DNA from: Janibacter melonis
Lineage (GTDB): Bacteria > Actinomycetota > Actinomycetes > Actinomycetales > Dermatophilaceae
Length of the DNA stretch: 64,000 nucleotides
Assembly: GCF_020567375.1 (NCBI RefSeq)
Contig: NZ_JAJBZM010000003.1
Span: forward strand, 573,333 to 637,332
Direction: 5' to 3'
Both the position numbers and the translations under genes were made by a program. Positions 1 to 8,853 of this stretch are shown here, piece by piece (positions within the stretch are counted from its first letter, which is position 1; each line of letters begins with the position of its first letter). Under the pieces are notes generated by a model. The model was not told where the DNA came from. It saw only the letters and a list, made by a program, of their open reading frames with translations, and searched no databases.

Positions 1-23
1 GCGTGTGTCGAGGTGCCATGACC

Positions 24-410
24 TCATGCTCCGACGGACGACGGCTCCGGCGATGACGTCGGTGTTGCGCCCGTGTTTCGGCCGCTCCCGACGAGGACCC
101 GTCCCGCCTCGACCCGCACCGGCCAGGTCGGCAGCACCCGCTCCTCCCCGCCGACGGTGTCGAGGCAGGCCCCGGTGCGCAGGTCGAAGACCTGCTTGTA
201 CATCGGCGACACGAGGCACGGCCGGTCGCCGCGCGTGCCGACGATGCCGCGAGCCATGACGTGGGCGCCGCTGTACGGGTCGCGTTGGTCGACGGCGAAG
301 ACCTCGCCGCCGGCCGTGCGCACGACGGCGACCTGCTCGCCGTCGACGAGGGCAAGCACCGCCTCGTCGAGACCGATGGTCTCGACGTCGCACACCGTCG
401 TCCAGCTCAT
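24..410 (-). CDS. nirD: Nitrite reductase small subunit NirD
   Basis: A 128-residue Rieske-like small subunit of the cytoplasmic NAD(P)H-dependent assimilatory nitrite reductase, which reduces nitrite to ammonium together with NirB. The sequence shows the NirD fold (CDVETIGLDEAV near the start, then EVFAVDQRDPYSGAHVMARGIVG and the SPMYKQVFDLRTGACLD block). As in other NirD proteins the canonical Rieske Cys/His cluster ligands are missing, so it probably binds no cluster. The ATG at 410 overlaps the nirB stop (ATGA), so the two are translationally coupled. It is the last gene of the operon; a tail rich in Thr, Ser and Pro follows the domain. Confident from sequence and context. Confidence 0.93.
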   Translation of the reverse strand: MSWTTVCDVETIGLDEAVLALVDGEQVAVVRTAGGEVFAVDQRDPYSGAHVMARGIVGTRGDRPCLVSPMYKQVFDLRTGACLDTVGGEERVLPTWPVRVEAGRVLVGSGRNTGATPTSSPEPSSVGA

Positions 411-2977
411 GAGCGCACCTCCAGGGTCGTGCCGGCGACGAGCACCGGGCCGGATCGTTCGGCCGGCGTCGCCGGCCGGGCCTGGCCGCGCTCGGCGACG
501 TAGGCGAGGGTGTCGTCGTGCGCGTCGGGCGCGTTGACGAAGGTCGTGAAGCGGGCCAGGGTCTTCGGGTCCTCCAGCGCCGCCGCCCACTCGTCGACGT
601 AGGTGTCGACGTGCTGGGCCATCGCGGCGTCGAGGTCGGCGGCGATGCCCAGCGAGTCCTCGAGGACGACCGCCCGGATCGCGTCGAGACCGCCCTCGTG
701 GTCCTCCTGCCAGGCCGCGGTGCGCTGGAGGCGGTCTGCCGTGCGCACGTAGTACATGAGGTAGCGGTCGATCGCGCGGACGAGCTCGTCGGTGGGGAGG
801 TCCTCGGCGAGCAGCTGGGCGTGGCGCGGGGTGAAGCCGCCGTTGCCGCCGACGTAGAGGTTCCAGCCGTGGTCGGTGGCGATGACGCCGACGTCCTTGC
901 CGCGCGCCTCGGCGCACTCCCGGGCGCAGCCGGAGACCCCGAGCTTGATCTTGTGCGGGCTGCGCAGACCCCGGTAGCGCTCCTCGAGGGCGATGGCGAG
1001 GCCGACCGAGTCCTGCACCCCGTAGCGGCACCACGTCGAGCCGACGCAGGACTTCACCGTGCGCAGCGACTTGCCGTAGGCGTGACCCGACTCGAAGCCC
1101 GCGTCGACGAGCCGGCGCCAGATGTCGGGCAGCTGGTCGAGCCGGGCCCCGAAGAGGTCGATCCGCTGGCCGCCGGTGATCTTCGTGTAGAGGCCGAAGT
1201 CGCGGGCGATCTCGCCGATGACGATGAGCCCCTCGGGGGTGATCTCGCCTCCGGGGATGCGCGGGACGACGGAGTAGGAGCCGTCCTTCTGCATGTTCGC
1301 GAGGTAGCGGTCGTTGGTGTCCTGCAGACCGGCCCGCCCCTGCGTCAGCGGGTGCTCGTTCCACAGCGACGCGAGCACGGAGGCGACGACCGGCTTGCAG
1401 ATGTCGCAGCCCCGCCCGCGCCCGTGCCGCTCGAGGACCTCGGTGAAGGAGCGCAGCTGCCCGACCCGCACGACGTCGAAGAGCTGGGCGCGCGAGAGGT
1501 CCAGGTGCTCGCACAGCGCGTCGCTCACCTCGACGCCGGAGCGCTCGAGCTCGGTCGTCATGAGGCGCTTGACGAGCGGCAGGCAGGACCCGCAGCTCGT
1601 GCCGGCACGCGTGCAGGCCTTGACCGCGGGCAGGTCGGTGCACGCGTGCTCGGTGACCGACCCGCGCACGGTGCCGGCGCTGACGTTGTTGCACGAGCAC
1701 ACCGTCGCGTCGTCGGGCAGCTCGGCCGAGGGAGCAGCGCCCACGCCCTCGGGCAGGAGGTAGGAGACGGGGTCGCCGGGCAGCTCGCGGCCGAGCATCG
1801 GGCGCAGCCCGGCGTAGGCGGAGGCGTCGCCGACGAGGATCCCGCCGCGCAGGGTGCGGGCGTCGTCGGACAGGACGAGCTTCTTGTACACCCCGGCGAC
1901 CGGGTCGGAGACGACGACGTCGAGGCTGCCGGGCTCGGTGCCGAAGGCGTCGCCGAAGCTCGCGACGTCGACACCGAGCAGCTTGAGCTTCGTTGCGGTG
2001 TCGGCGCCCGGGAAGGTCGCGCCGCCGCCGAGGAGGCGGTCGGCGGTGACCTCGGCCATCGCGTAGCCGGGGGCGACGATGCCCCACACCCGGCCCTCGA
2101 TGCAGGCGACCTCGCCGATCGCGGAGATCGCCGGGTCGGTGGTCCGGCACGCGTCGTCGACGACGACGCCGCCGCGCTCGCCGATCTCGAGCCCGCACGC
2201 GCGGGCCAGCTCGTCGCGGGGCCGGACCCCCGTCGCGAGCACGACGACGTCGACGGGCAGGGCGGGCCCGTCGGCGAAGTGCATCCGGTGCACCCGTCCG
2301 CGCTCTCCGCTGATGCGTGACGTGGCCGTGCCCGTGCGCACGTCGACGCCGAGCCCGGTGATGAGGCGCCGCAGGGCCTCGCCACCGCCGTCGTCGACCT
2401 GGATCGGCATGAGCCGCGGCGCGAACTCGACGACGTGGCTGGCGACCTCGAGCGCCTGCAGGGCGCCGGCGGCCTCGAGCCCGAGCAGGCCGCCGCCGAC
2501 GACCGCACCGCGCAGCGGCCGGTCGTGGCGCTCGCGCAGCGCCTCGACCCACTGCCGCAGCGCCGCGACGTCGTCGATGGTGCGGTAGACGAAGCAGCCC
2601 TGGAGGTCGGTGCCGGGCACCGGGGGCACCGCCGCCGAGGAGCCGGTTGCGAGGACGAGCTCGTCGAAGGGGAGGACCCTCCCGTCGCTGCACGTCACCT
2701 CGCGCGCCTCGCGGTCGACCCGGGTCGCGGCCACGCCGCGCCGGATCGTCACGAGCGGGTCGTCCCAGATCTCCGCGCCGCCGAGGGAGAGGTCGTCGGG
2801 GTCGCGTCCGGAGAAGTACGACGTCAGCGCGACGCGGTCGTACGGCGCACGGGGCTCCTCGCACAGGAGGGTGATCGCCCAGCGGCCGTCGGTGTCGCGC
2901 TCGCGCAGGGCGTCGACGAGCCGGCGGGCGACCATGCCGCCGCCGACGACGACGAGCTGCTTCGGGTGGTGGGTCAT
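407..2977 (-). CDS. nirB: Assimilatory nitrite reductase [NAD(P)H] large subunit NirB
   Basis: The 856-residue catalytic subunit for six-electron reduction of nitrite to ammonium. Domains in order: an N-terminal FAD/NAD(P)H oxidoreductase with a GGGMVA dinucleotide motif at residues 12-17; a BFD-like [2Fe-2S] region near 425-475 (VCSCNN ... SCGSC); then the siroheme/[4Fe-4S] nitrite reductase half with ferredoxin-like repeats and the cluster cysteines in SCVGSTWC (about 644-650) and SGCAREC (about 682-686). I chose ATG 2977 (MTHHPKQ) over the GTG at 3037 because the extra 20 residues are not conserved-looking and lie over a perfect GlnR-type box; GAGAGG lies 9 nt before this ATG. nirD follows with a 4-nt overlap. 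Confidence 0.95.
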   Translation of the reverse strand: MTHHPKQLVVVGGGMVARRLVDALRERDTDGRWAITLLCEEPRAPYDRVALTSYFSGRDPDDLSLGGAEIWDDPLVTIRRGVAATRVDREAREVTCSDGRVLPFDELVLATGSSAAVPPVPGTDLQGCFVYRTIDDVAALRQWVEALRERHDRPLRGAVVGGGLLGLEAAGALQALEVASHVVEFAPRLMPIQVDDGGGEALRRLITGLGVDVRTGTATSRISGERGRVHRMHFADGPALPVDVVVLATGVRPRDELARACGLEIGERGGVVVDDACRTTDPAISAIGEVACIEGRVWGIVAPGYAMAEVTADRLLGGGATFPGADTATKLKLLGVDVASFGDAFGTEPGSLDVVVSDPVAGVYKKLVLSDDARTLRGGILVGDASAYAGLRPMLGRELPGDPVSYLLPEGVGAAPSAELPDDATVCSCNNVSAGTVRGSVTEHACTDLPAVKACTRAGTSCGSCLPLVKRLMTTELERSGVEVSDALCEHLDLSRAQLFDVVRVGQLRSFTEVLERHGRGRGCDICKPVVASVLASLWNEHPLTQGRAGLQDTNDRYLANMQKDGSYSVVPRIPGGEITPEGLIVIGEIARDFGLYTKITGGQRIDLFGARLDQLPDIWRRLVDAGFESGHAYGKSLRTVKSCVGSTWCRYGVQDSVGLAIALEERYRGLRSPHKIKLGVSGCARECAEARGKDVGVIATDHGWNLYVGGNGGFTPRHAQLLAEDLPTDELVRAIDRYLMYYVRTADRLQRTAAWQEDHEGGLDAIRAVVLEDSLGIAADLDAAMAQHVDTYVDEWAAALEDPKTLARFTTFVNAPDAHDDTLAYVAERGQARPATPAERSGPVLVAGTTLEVRS

Positions 2978-3021
2978 GGCAGGAGCCTCTCGGTCGGACG
3001 TGTCGTCGGGTGTCGGTCGCG

Positions 3022-3037
3022 GTTTCGCCGTCGTCAC
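3022..3037 (-). promoter_or_regulatory. Candidate GlnR box upstream of nirB
   Basis: Read on the minus strand the sequence is GTGAC-GACGGC-GAAAC, an exact match to the actinobacterial GlnR a-site/b-site pattern GTnAC-n6-GAAAC, 45 nt before the nirB ATG. GlnR is known to activate nirBD and nitrate assimilation genes under nitrogen limitation in Streptomyces and mycobacteria. The box lies in the 67-nt gap between the FAD protein gene and nirB, so nirBD may have its own promoter within the cluster. Match seen directly; function inferred. Confidence 0.6.
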
Positions 3038-3044
3038 GGTGTGC

Positions 3045-4505
3045 TCACGCGGGTGCGTCGGCGGGTGTGAGGGCGGCGAGCAGAGCGCAGACGTCGGCGC
3101 GGCAGGAGCCGCACCCGGTGCTGGCGCGGGTGCGGGCGGCGACCTCGGCGACGTCGTGAGCGCCGTCGGCGACGGCGGCGCGGATCGCCCCCTTCGTCAC
3201 GCTCGAGCAGCGGCAGACCACGCCCTCGTCGGGCAGCTCGGTGACGGGCACGCGGGCGACGGGCTCGCCGGCGAGGGCGGTGAGGAAGAGCCGCGCGGGG
3301 TCGGTGGGCAGCGGGGTCCGGCGTGTGTACGCGACGACGAGGTCGGCGGCGACGTCCGGGCTGCCGATGCACGTGGCGCCGACGAGACGGTCGCCGACGA
3401 CGCTCACCTCGACGTGCCGCCCGGCGGCGGGGTCGCTGAGCGCGACCGTGCGCGCGTCGGCGCCGCCGCTCACCCCCATCGTCACCACGTCGACTCCGTG
3501 GGCCTTGACCCGGACGACGTCGTCCCCAGCGGGGGTGGGAGCCGGGGCCGGGGGTCTCGTCCCGCTCGTGAGGAGCTCGGCGAGCCGCGCCGACTGCGCC
3601 CAGCCCTGGGCGACGAGGCCGGTGCCGCCCTCGGGCGGCTCGGCGCAGTCGCCGACGGCGAAGACCCGGGGGTCGGCCGTGCGGCTGTGCTCGTCGACGA
3701 GCACGCCGCGCCCGACGGCGAGCCCGGCGCCGCGGGCCAGGTCGGTGTCGGGGACCGTGCCCGCCGTGACGACGAGCAGGTCGGCGGGGACGACCTCGCC
3801 GTCGGAGAGGCGCACTCCCTCGACGGCGCGCCGGCCGTCGGCGCTCGCCGTCGTGACGACCTCCGTCGCGCCCCGGCCGAGCCGGTGCCCGACGCCGAGG
3901 TCGTGCAGGGAGCGGGCGAGCACGTCGGCGGCCTGGCTGCCGAGCTGGCGGTCCATGAGACCGGCGCCGGGGTGGACGACGACGACCGCGAGACCGCGGC
4001 GTCGCAGACCGGTCGCGACCTCGAGCCCGAGGACCCCACCGCCGAGGACGACGGCGTGACGGGCCGTGCGGCTCGCGGCGACGACGGCCGTCGCGTCGCC
4101 GAGGGTGCGCAGCGGGTGGACACCGGCGGGCAGCGTGCCGCCCTCGCCGCCACGCAGACCGGGCAGGTCGGGCACGCGGGCCCGCGCGCCGGTGGCGAGG
4201 ACGAGGAAGTCGTAGCGCAGCCGGCGGCCGTCGGACGTCGTCACGGACCGGTCCGCCCGGTCGACCGAGGCGACCGCGACCCCTTCGTGCACCGCGAGGC
4301 GGTCGTGCGGCAGCGGCGGCAGGCCGATCTCGCTCGCCGCGTACCGCCCGGCGACGACGTCGGAGAGCAGGACGCGGTTGTAGGGGGTCGTCGCCTCGGC
4401 GCCGAGGACCGTGACGTCGAGCCGGCCGGCGGAGTCGGCGGCGAGCAGGTCGTCGGCGACCCGCGCCCCGACCATGCCGGCGCCGACGACGAGCACGCGG
4501 GTCAT
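3045..4505 (-). CDS. FAD-dependent oxidoreductase with C-terminal BFD-like [2Fe-2S] domain, nitrate-reductase electron-transfer partner
   Basis: A 486-residue pyridine nucleotide-disulfide oxidoreductase-like protein resembling the N-terminal half of NirB. It begins with an FAD motif (VVGAGMVG), has a second nucleotide-binding motif (VLGGGVLGLEV), an FAD-contact segment (VFAVGDCAEPP) and a C-terminal BFD-type [2Fe-2S] domain with cysteines in VVCRCSS and STGCGSCRADVC (about 428-475). It probably passes electrons from NAD(P)H to the adjacent NasA, like NasB of other bacteria, but it lacks the siroheme half of NirB. The ATG at 4505 overlaps the nasA stop by ATGA, which places it in the same operon. 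The electron donor and partner are inferred from position. Confidence 0.8.
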   Translation of the reverse strand: MTRVLVVGAGMVGARVADDLLAADSAGRLDVTVLGAEATTPYNRVLLSDVVAGRYAASEIGLPPLPHDRLAVHEGVAVASVDRADRSVTTSDGRRLRYDFLVLATGARARVPDLPGLRGGEGGTLPAGVHPLRTLGDATAVVAASRTARHAVVLGGGVLGLEVATGLRRRGLAVVVVHPGAGLMDRQLGSQAADVLARSLHDLGVGHRLGRGATEVVTTASADGRRAVEGVRLSDGEVVPADLLVVTAGTVPDTDLARGAGLAVGRGVLVDEHSRTADPRVFAVGDCAEPPEGGTGLVAQGWAQSARLAELLTSGTRPPAPAPTPAGDDVVRVKAHGVDVVTMGVSGGADARTVALSDPAAGRHVEVSVVGDRLVGATCIGSPDVAADLVVAYTRRTPLPTDPARLFLTALAGEPVARVPVTELPDEGVVCRCSSVTKGAIRAAVADGAHDVAEVAARTRASTGCGSCRADVCALLAALTPADAPA

Positions 4506-6688
4506 CGCACGGCCCCCGCGAGGTCGGCCGTGCCGGGGGCGTCGGCGGCCGGGGTGAGCGAGACCGTGCACACCTTGAGCTCGGGCATCGAGGAGACGGG
4601 GTCGACGACGGGCGAGGTGATCTCGTTGACGCCGCCCGGCCCGGCCCAGTGGAAGGCCATGAAGACCGTGTCCGGTCGGGTCCCGGCGTCGACCCTCACC
4701 CGGGCGGTGACCCGCCCGCGCAGGCCGTCGAGGTGGACGAGGTCGCCGTCAGCGACTCCGGTGCGCTCGGCGAGGAGGGGGTGGACCTCGACGAAGGGGT
4801 CACCGGCCGCCTCGACGAGCTCGGGCACCCGACGGGTCTGCGCGCCGGACTGGTAGTGCGCGAGCACGCGACCGGTGACGAGGTAGACCGGGGTGGTCGG
4901 GCCGAGGTCGTCGGACGGCCCGCGGTGGCGGACCGGCACGAGGCGGGCCCGCCCGTCGGGGGTGGGGAAGCGGTCGAGGAAGAGACGCGGGGTGCCCGGG
5001 TGGTCCGGGGTGCCGTCCGGCGTCGCCGGGCACGGCCAGTGCAGCGCGGTGCCGCCGTCGTCCGCGCCGCTCGCCTCCGCTGCGTCGAGCCGGGCGTGGC
5101 TGAGACCGGAGTAGTCGGCGACGCCCCCGGCGGAGGCGCGGGCCAGCTCGTCGAAGACCTCGGCGGGGTCGCTCGACCACGTGCCGGGCGCCCCGAGCCG
5201 GCGGGCCAGCTCGGCCCACACCCACAGCTCGGAGCGCACGCCGGCCGGTGGGCGCACCGCGGCCCGGCGTCGCAGGACCCGGCCCTCGAGGCTCGTCATC
5301 GTGCCCTCCTCCTCGGCCCACTGGGTCACCGGCAGGACGACGTCGGCGAGCAGCGCGGTCTCGGACGGCACGAGGTCGCACACGACGAGCAGGTCGAGCG
5401 CGGCGAGGCGCTCGCGGACGCCGGAGCTGCCGGGCACGCTGACGGCGGGGTTCGAGCCGTGTACGAGCAGGGCGCGCGGTCCGCCCGGTCGCCCGAGGGC
5501 GTCGAGGAGCGCGACGGCGGGGATGCCGGGACCGGGCAGCTCGTCGGGGTCGACGCCCCACACCTGGGCGACGTGCGCCCGGGCGGCCGGGTCGGTGATG
5601 GAGCGGTACCCGGGCAGCTGGTCGCACTTCTGGCCGTGCTCGCGACCGCCCTGGCCGTTGCCCTGACCGGTGATCGCGCCGTAGCCGCTGCCGACCCGGC
5701 CGACGAGACCGAGCAGCAACGAGAGCGCGATCGCCGCGCTCACCGTGTCGGTGCCCTGGCGGGACTGCTCGACGCCTCGCCCGGTGAGCACGTAGGCGCC
5801 CGCGCCGCCGCGGTGGGGAGAGGCCGCGGCGAGCAGGTGGGCGGTGCGCCGCAGCGTGCGCGCCGGCACCCCGCAGACCTGCTCGGCGCGCTCGGGCCAC
5901 CACGGGGCGACCGCCGAGCGCAGCGCGTCGAGCCCGCTCGTGCGCTCGGTGACGTACCGCTCGTCCAGGAGCCGGTCGGCGAGGACGACGTGGGCCAGGG
6001 CCAGCAGGACGACGAGGTCGGTGCCCGGCAGGGGCTGCAGGTGGATGCCCGCGCCGTCGTCGGCGAGCGCGGCGGTCGCGCTGTGCCGCGGGTCGGCGAC
6101 GACGAGGCCACCCCGCCGGCGCACCCCGGTGAGGTGGGCCACCGCGGGGGGCGAGGTCTCGGCGAGATTGGAGCCGAGGAGCAGGACCGCGTCGGCGCCG
6201 GCGAGGTCGGCGAGGGGGAAGGGCAGCCCGCGGTCGAGACCGAGGCTGCGGTTCGTGGCCGCGGCCGCCGAGCTCATGCAGAAGCGGCCGTTGTAGTCGA
6301 CCATCGCCGTGCCGAGGGCGACCCGGGCGAGCTTGCCCAGGACGTAGGCCTTCTCGTTCGTCAGCCCTCCGCCGCCGAAGACGGCGACGCTGTCGGCGCC
6401 GTGCTCGCGGCGCAGGTCCGCCAGCCGGTCGGCGACGAGGTCCAGCGCGTCGTCCCACGACGCCGGTGCCAGCACGCCGTCGGCGCCGCGCACGAGCGGC
6501 TCGACGAGACGGTCGGGGGCCCGCAGCAGCGCCGGCGAGGTCCACCCCTTCTGGCACATCCCTCCCTTCGACGTCGGGAAGGCACGCCCGGCGGGCTCGA
6601 CGGCGCCGTCCGCGCCGACGGTGAGCCGCTGCGCGCACTGCAGCGCGCAGTAGGGGCAGTGGGTGTCAGTGGCTCGGGTGCCGGTCAT
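4502..6688 (-). CDS. nasA: Assimilatory nitrate reductase catalytic subunit (molybdopterin oxidoreductase)
   Basis: A 728-residue cytoplasmic Mo-bis-MGD enzyme reducing nitrate to nitrite. The N-terminal [4Fe-4S] motif is Cys11-X2-Cys14-X3-Cys18-X26-Cys45, followed by the NGRFCMSSA segment (Cys near 137), the likely Mo ligand of the NapA/NasA group. The usual molybdopterin-binding blocks ([35 protein letters not shown]) and the C-terminal dinucleotide-binding domain ([16 protein letters not shown]) are present. No Tat or Sec signal is visible, as expected for assimilation. Its start is 1 nt from the narK stop and its end overlaps the FAD protein start. It depends on the molybdenum cofactor genes at 52-58 kb. 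Confidence 0.93.
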   Translation of the reverse strand: MTGTRATDTHCPYCALQCAQRLTVGADGAVEPAGRAFPTSKGGMCQKGWTSPALLRAPDRLVEPLVRGADGVLAPASWDDALDLVADRLADLRREHGADSVAVFGGGGLTNEKAYVLGKLARVALGTAMVDYNGRFCMSSAAAATNRSLGLDRGLPFPLADLAGADAVLLLGSNLAETSPPAVAHLTGVRRRGGLVVADPRHSATAALADDGAGIHLQPLPGTDLVVLLALAHVVLADRLLDERYVTERTSGLDALRSAVAPWWPERAEQVCGVPARTLRRTAHLLAAASPHRGGAGAYVLTGRGVEQSRQGTDTVSAAIALSLLLGLVGRVGSGYGAITGQGNGQGGREHGQKCDQLPGYRSITDPAARAHVAQVWGVDPDELPGPGIPAVALLDALGRPGGPRALLVHGSNPAVSVPGSSGVRERLAALDLLVVCDLVPSETALLADVVLPVTQWAEEEGTMTSLEGRVLRRRAAVRPPAGVRSELWVWAELARRLGAPGTWSSDPAEVFDELARASAGGVADYSGLSHARLDAAEASGADDGGTALHWPCPATPDGTPDHPGTPRLFLDRFPTPDGRARLVPVRHRGPSDDLGPTTPVYLVTGRVLAHYQSGAQTRRVPELVEAAGDPFVEVHPLLAERTGVADGDLVHLDGLRGRVTARVRVDAGTRPDTVFMAFHWAGPGGVNEITSPVVDPVSSMPELKVCTVSLTPAADAPGTADLAGAVR

Positions 6689-6689
6689 G

Positions 6690-8069
6690 TCAGACGGTGT
6701 GCTCGGCGAGGGCGCTGCCGCGGCGGGCGTAGCGCGCCCAGGTGAGCAGGCCCATGAGCACGTAGGCGGCGACGAAGACCCACAGCGCGGGCACGAGCGA
6801 GCCGAGCTCGGTGCGCGCCAGGCGCAGGCCCTGCGGGATGAGGAAGCCGCCGTACGCGCCGACCGCCCCGGCGATGCCGATGCAGGCGGCGGCGGCGCGA
6901 CGGGCCCGGGGCAGGTCGGCGGCCGAGACCCCGGCGCGGAAGACGGCGGGGATCATCCGGTAGGTGGCGCCGTTGCCGATGCCCGAGCCGGCGAACATCA
7001 CGACGAAGCTCGCGACGAAGAGGACGAAGGAGTGCTGGGCGAGCGCGAGGACCGCCCCGACCGCCCCGGCCGCCATGACGGCGAAGGCGGCGATCGTCAC
7101 CCGGGCGCCGCCGAGCCGGTCGGCGACGGACCCGCCGAGCGGTCGGGTGAGCGCACCGACGACCGCGCCGACGAAGGCGACGTAGGGCGACTGCTCGGGG
7201 AACTGGCTGACGAGCAGCGTGGGGAAGGCGGCGGAGTAGCCGACGAAGGAGCCGAAGGTGCCGATGTAGAGCACGGAGATGACCCACGTGTCGCGCCGGC
7301 GGCACGCGTCGCGGTAGGAGCCGAGGTCGGAGCGGGCCTCGCGCAGGTTGTCCATGCCGCGCCAGGCGAGGACGGCGGCGAGGAGCACGAGCGGCACCAT
7401 GACGAGCCCCGCGTACTCGAGGTGGATGCCCGCGCCGACGGCGACGACGGCGGGGATGACCATCTGGACGATGCCGGTGCCGAGGTTGCCGCCTGCGGCG
7501 TTGATGCCGAGCGCCCGGCCCTTCGCGGCCTCGGGGAAGAAGAAGGAGATGTTCGTCATCGACGAGGCGAAGTTGCCGCCGCCGAGCCCGGCGAGCGCGG
7601 CGCACGCGAGGAGCACCCCGAAGCCCTGCTGGGTGCTCACCGACCAGGCGAGCGCGAGGGTCGGCAGGAGGAGCAGGAGCGCCGAGACGACGGTCCAGTT
7701 GCGCCCGCCGACCTTCGTCACCGCGAAGGAGTAGGGCACGCGCAGGGTCGCGCCGACGAGCGCGGGGAGCGAGACGAGCCAGAACTGCTCGCCGAGCGTC
7801 ACCGGGATGCCGGCCGCCGGCAGCTGGGGCACGACGACGCTCCACAGCGCCCAGACGCAGAAGCCGAGGAACTCGGCGTAGACCGAGAGCCCGAGGTTGC
7901 GCCGGGCCAGCCGTCGGCCGCCGTGCTCCCAGGCGACCGGGTCCTCCGGGTCCCAGTGCTCGACCCACCGGCCCGGTCCGACGACGGGGCCGGTCGGGGC
8001 GGGCGAGGTCTGCGGCGGCGCGAGCGCCTCGTCGGGAGCGGCGCTCCCGGGCAGTGCGGTGGTGGACAT
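6690..8069 (-). CDS. narK: Nitrate/nitrite transporter, major facilitator superfamily (NarK/NasA type)
   Basis: A 459-residue MFS permease with about 12 predicted membrane helices that should import nitrate for NasA and possibly move nitrite. NarK-type signatures are visible: a nitrate-signature-like Gly-rich stretch (AALAGLGGGNFASSMTNISFFFP) and a second (VMFAGSGIGNGATYRMIPAVF), plus an arginine-containing helix (LRVPYSF). The N-terminal 60 residues before the first helix are cytosolic and Pro/Gly rich. The ATG at 8069 has a GAGG Shine-Dalgarno sequence about 7 nt upstream; a longer upstream reading is low-complexity and not credible. It is the first gene of the nitrate-assimilation operon, with one nucleotide before nasA. 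Confidence 0.92.
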   Translation of the reverse strand: MSTTALPGSAAPDEALAPPQTSPAPTGPVVGPGRWVEHWDPEDPVAWEHGGRRLARRNLGLSVYAEFLGFCVWALWSVVVPQLPAAGIPVTLGEQFWLVSLPALVGATLRVPYSFAVTKVGGRNWTVVSALLLLLPTLALAWSVSTQQGFGVLLACAALAGLGGGNFASSMTNISFFFPEAAKGRALGINAAGGNLGTGIVQMVIPAVVAVGAGIHLEYAGLVMVPLVLLAAVLAWRGMDNLREARSDLGSYRDACRRRDTWVISVLYIGTFGSFVGYSAAFPTLLVSQFPEQSPYVAFVGAVVGALTRPLGGSVADRLGGARVTIAAFAVMAAGAVGAVLALAQHSFVLFVASFVVMFAGSGIGNGATYRMIPAVFRAGVSAADLPRARRAAAACIGIAGAVGAYGGFLIPQGLRLARTELGSLVPALWVFVAAYVLMGLLTWARYARRGSALAEHTV

Positions 8070-8176
8070 GCTGGCCTCGACTTCTCGTGCGAAGGGGGGC
8101 CCACCTGACCTCGTCGTCGTGCGGGCTGTCCTCGCCGAGACTGCCGAGCCGGTGTTACCGGCCGACGCGTGCCGCG

Positions 8177-8192
8177 GTGAAAGGGGCGTAAC
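8177..8192 (-). promoter_or_regulatory. Possible GlnR site in the narK-nasA-nirBD promoter region
   Basis: On the minus strand GTTACGCCCCTTTCAC matches the a-site GTnAC exactly and the looser mycobacterial pattern AC-n9-AC, but its second half (TTCAC) departs from GAAAC. It lies 108 nt before the narK ATG in the 189-nt gap to pncA (8070-8258), the only upstream region of the operon. No other clear signal was seen in that gap apart from one CGAAGGGG motif near 8090. Weak on its own, supported by the better box before nirB. Confidence 0.35.
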
Positions 8193-8258
8193 GCTGCGTG
8201 CACACCGGAGGGCGCGCCGCTGTGAGAAGTCGCGCCGCGGGGGCACGCGGGGGCGCGG

Positions 8259-8831
8259 TCAGGCGCGGGCGACGCCCGCGGCGGCCATCTCGGCGAGCGC
8301 CCGCTGCGTGCTCTCCGGGGCGACGCCGGCGCACAGGTCCTCGAGCAGGCGGACCTGCAGACCGGCGCCGACGGCGTCGAGGACCGTGGCGCGCACGCAG
8401 TAGTCGGTCGCGATGCCGCACACGTCGACCGCGTCGACGTCGCGCTCGCGCAGCCACGCCGCCAGACCGGTGCCGTCCTCGCTCGTACCCTCGAAGCCGC
8501 TGTACGCGGCCTCGTGGCGGCCCTTGCGGAAGACGGCGTCGACGTGGGGGAGCGCAGGCGCGAGGGCGGGGTGGAAGTCGGCGCCGGCCGTGCCGACCTC
8601 GCAGTGCACGGGCCAGCTGTCGACGAAGTCCGGCTCGGTGCCCGGCGCGGCCCAGTGCGAGCCCGGGTCGACGTGCCAGTCCGCCGTCGCGACGACGGCG
8701 GCGTACTCGCCCTTCGTCCTCAGGACCCGCTCGGCGGCCCGGCGGGCCACCTCGGCGCCCCCGGTCACGGCGAGGGATCCCCCTTCGCAGAAGTCGTTCT
8801 GGATGTCGACGAGCACGAGCGCACGGGCCAT
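8259..8831 (-). CDS. pncA: Nicotinamidase PncA
   Basis: A 190-residue isochorismatase-fold hydrolase converting nicotinamide to nicotinate in NAD salvage. Visible catalytic residues are Asp9 (LVDIQNDF), the lysine of FRKGRH (about 103) and the cysteine of GIATDYCVRAT (about 143). The metal site is Asp/His in TADWHVDPGSH and the following His. Length is normal for the family. The ATG at 8831 sits 7 nt downstream of a TAGCGT element (8839-8844 on the minus strand), suggesting its own leaderless transcript, even though pncB ends only 22 nt upstream. Its product is the substrate of PncB encoded next door. PncA activates pyrazinamide in mycobacteria. Confidence 0.94.
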   Translation of the reverse strand: MARALVLVDIQNDFCEGGSLAVTGGAEVARRAAERVLRTKGEYAAVVATADWHVDPGSHWAAPGTEPDFVDSWPVHCEVGTAGADFHPALAPALPHVDAVFRKGRHEAAYSGFEGTSEDGTGLAAWLRERDVDAVDVCGIATDYCVRATVLDAVGAGLQVRLLEDLCAGVAPESTQRALAEMAAAGVARA

Positions 8832-8853
8832 GCGACCGACGCTACCGCCCGGC

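Noticed and set aside
2978-3037. Upstream GTG start of nirB
   Set aside because: Would place a GlnR box in the coding region and adds 20 unconserved residues.
2610-8108. Long plus-strand frames across the nas-nir cluster
   Set aside because: Antisense shadows rich in Arg/Gly/Glu/Asp with no domain, opposite to well-conserved enzymes.
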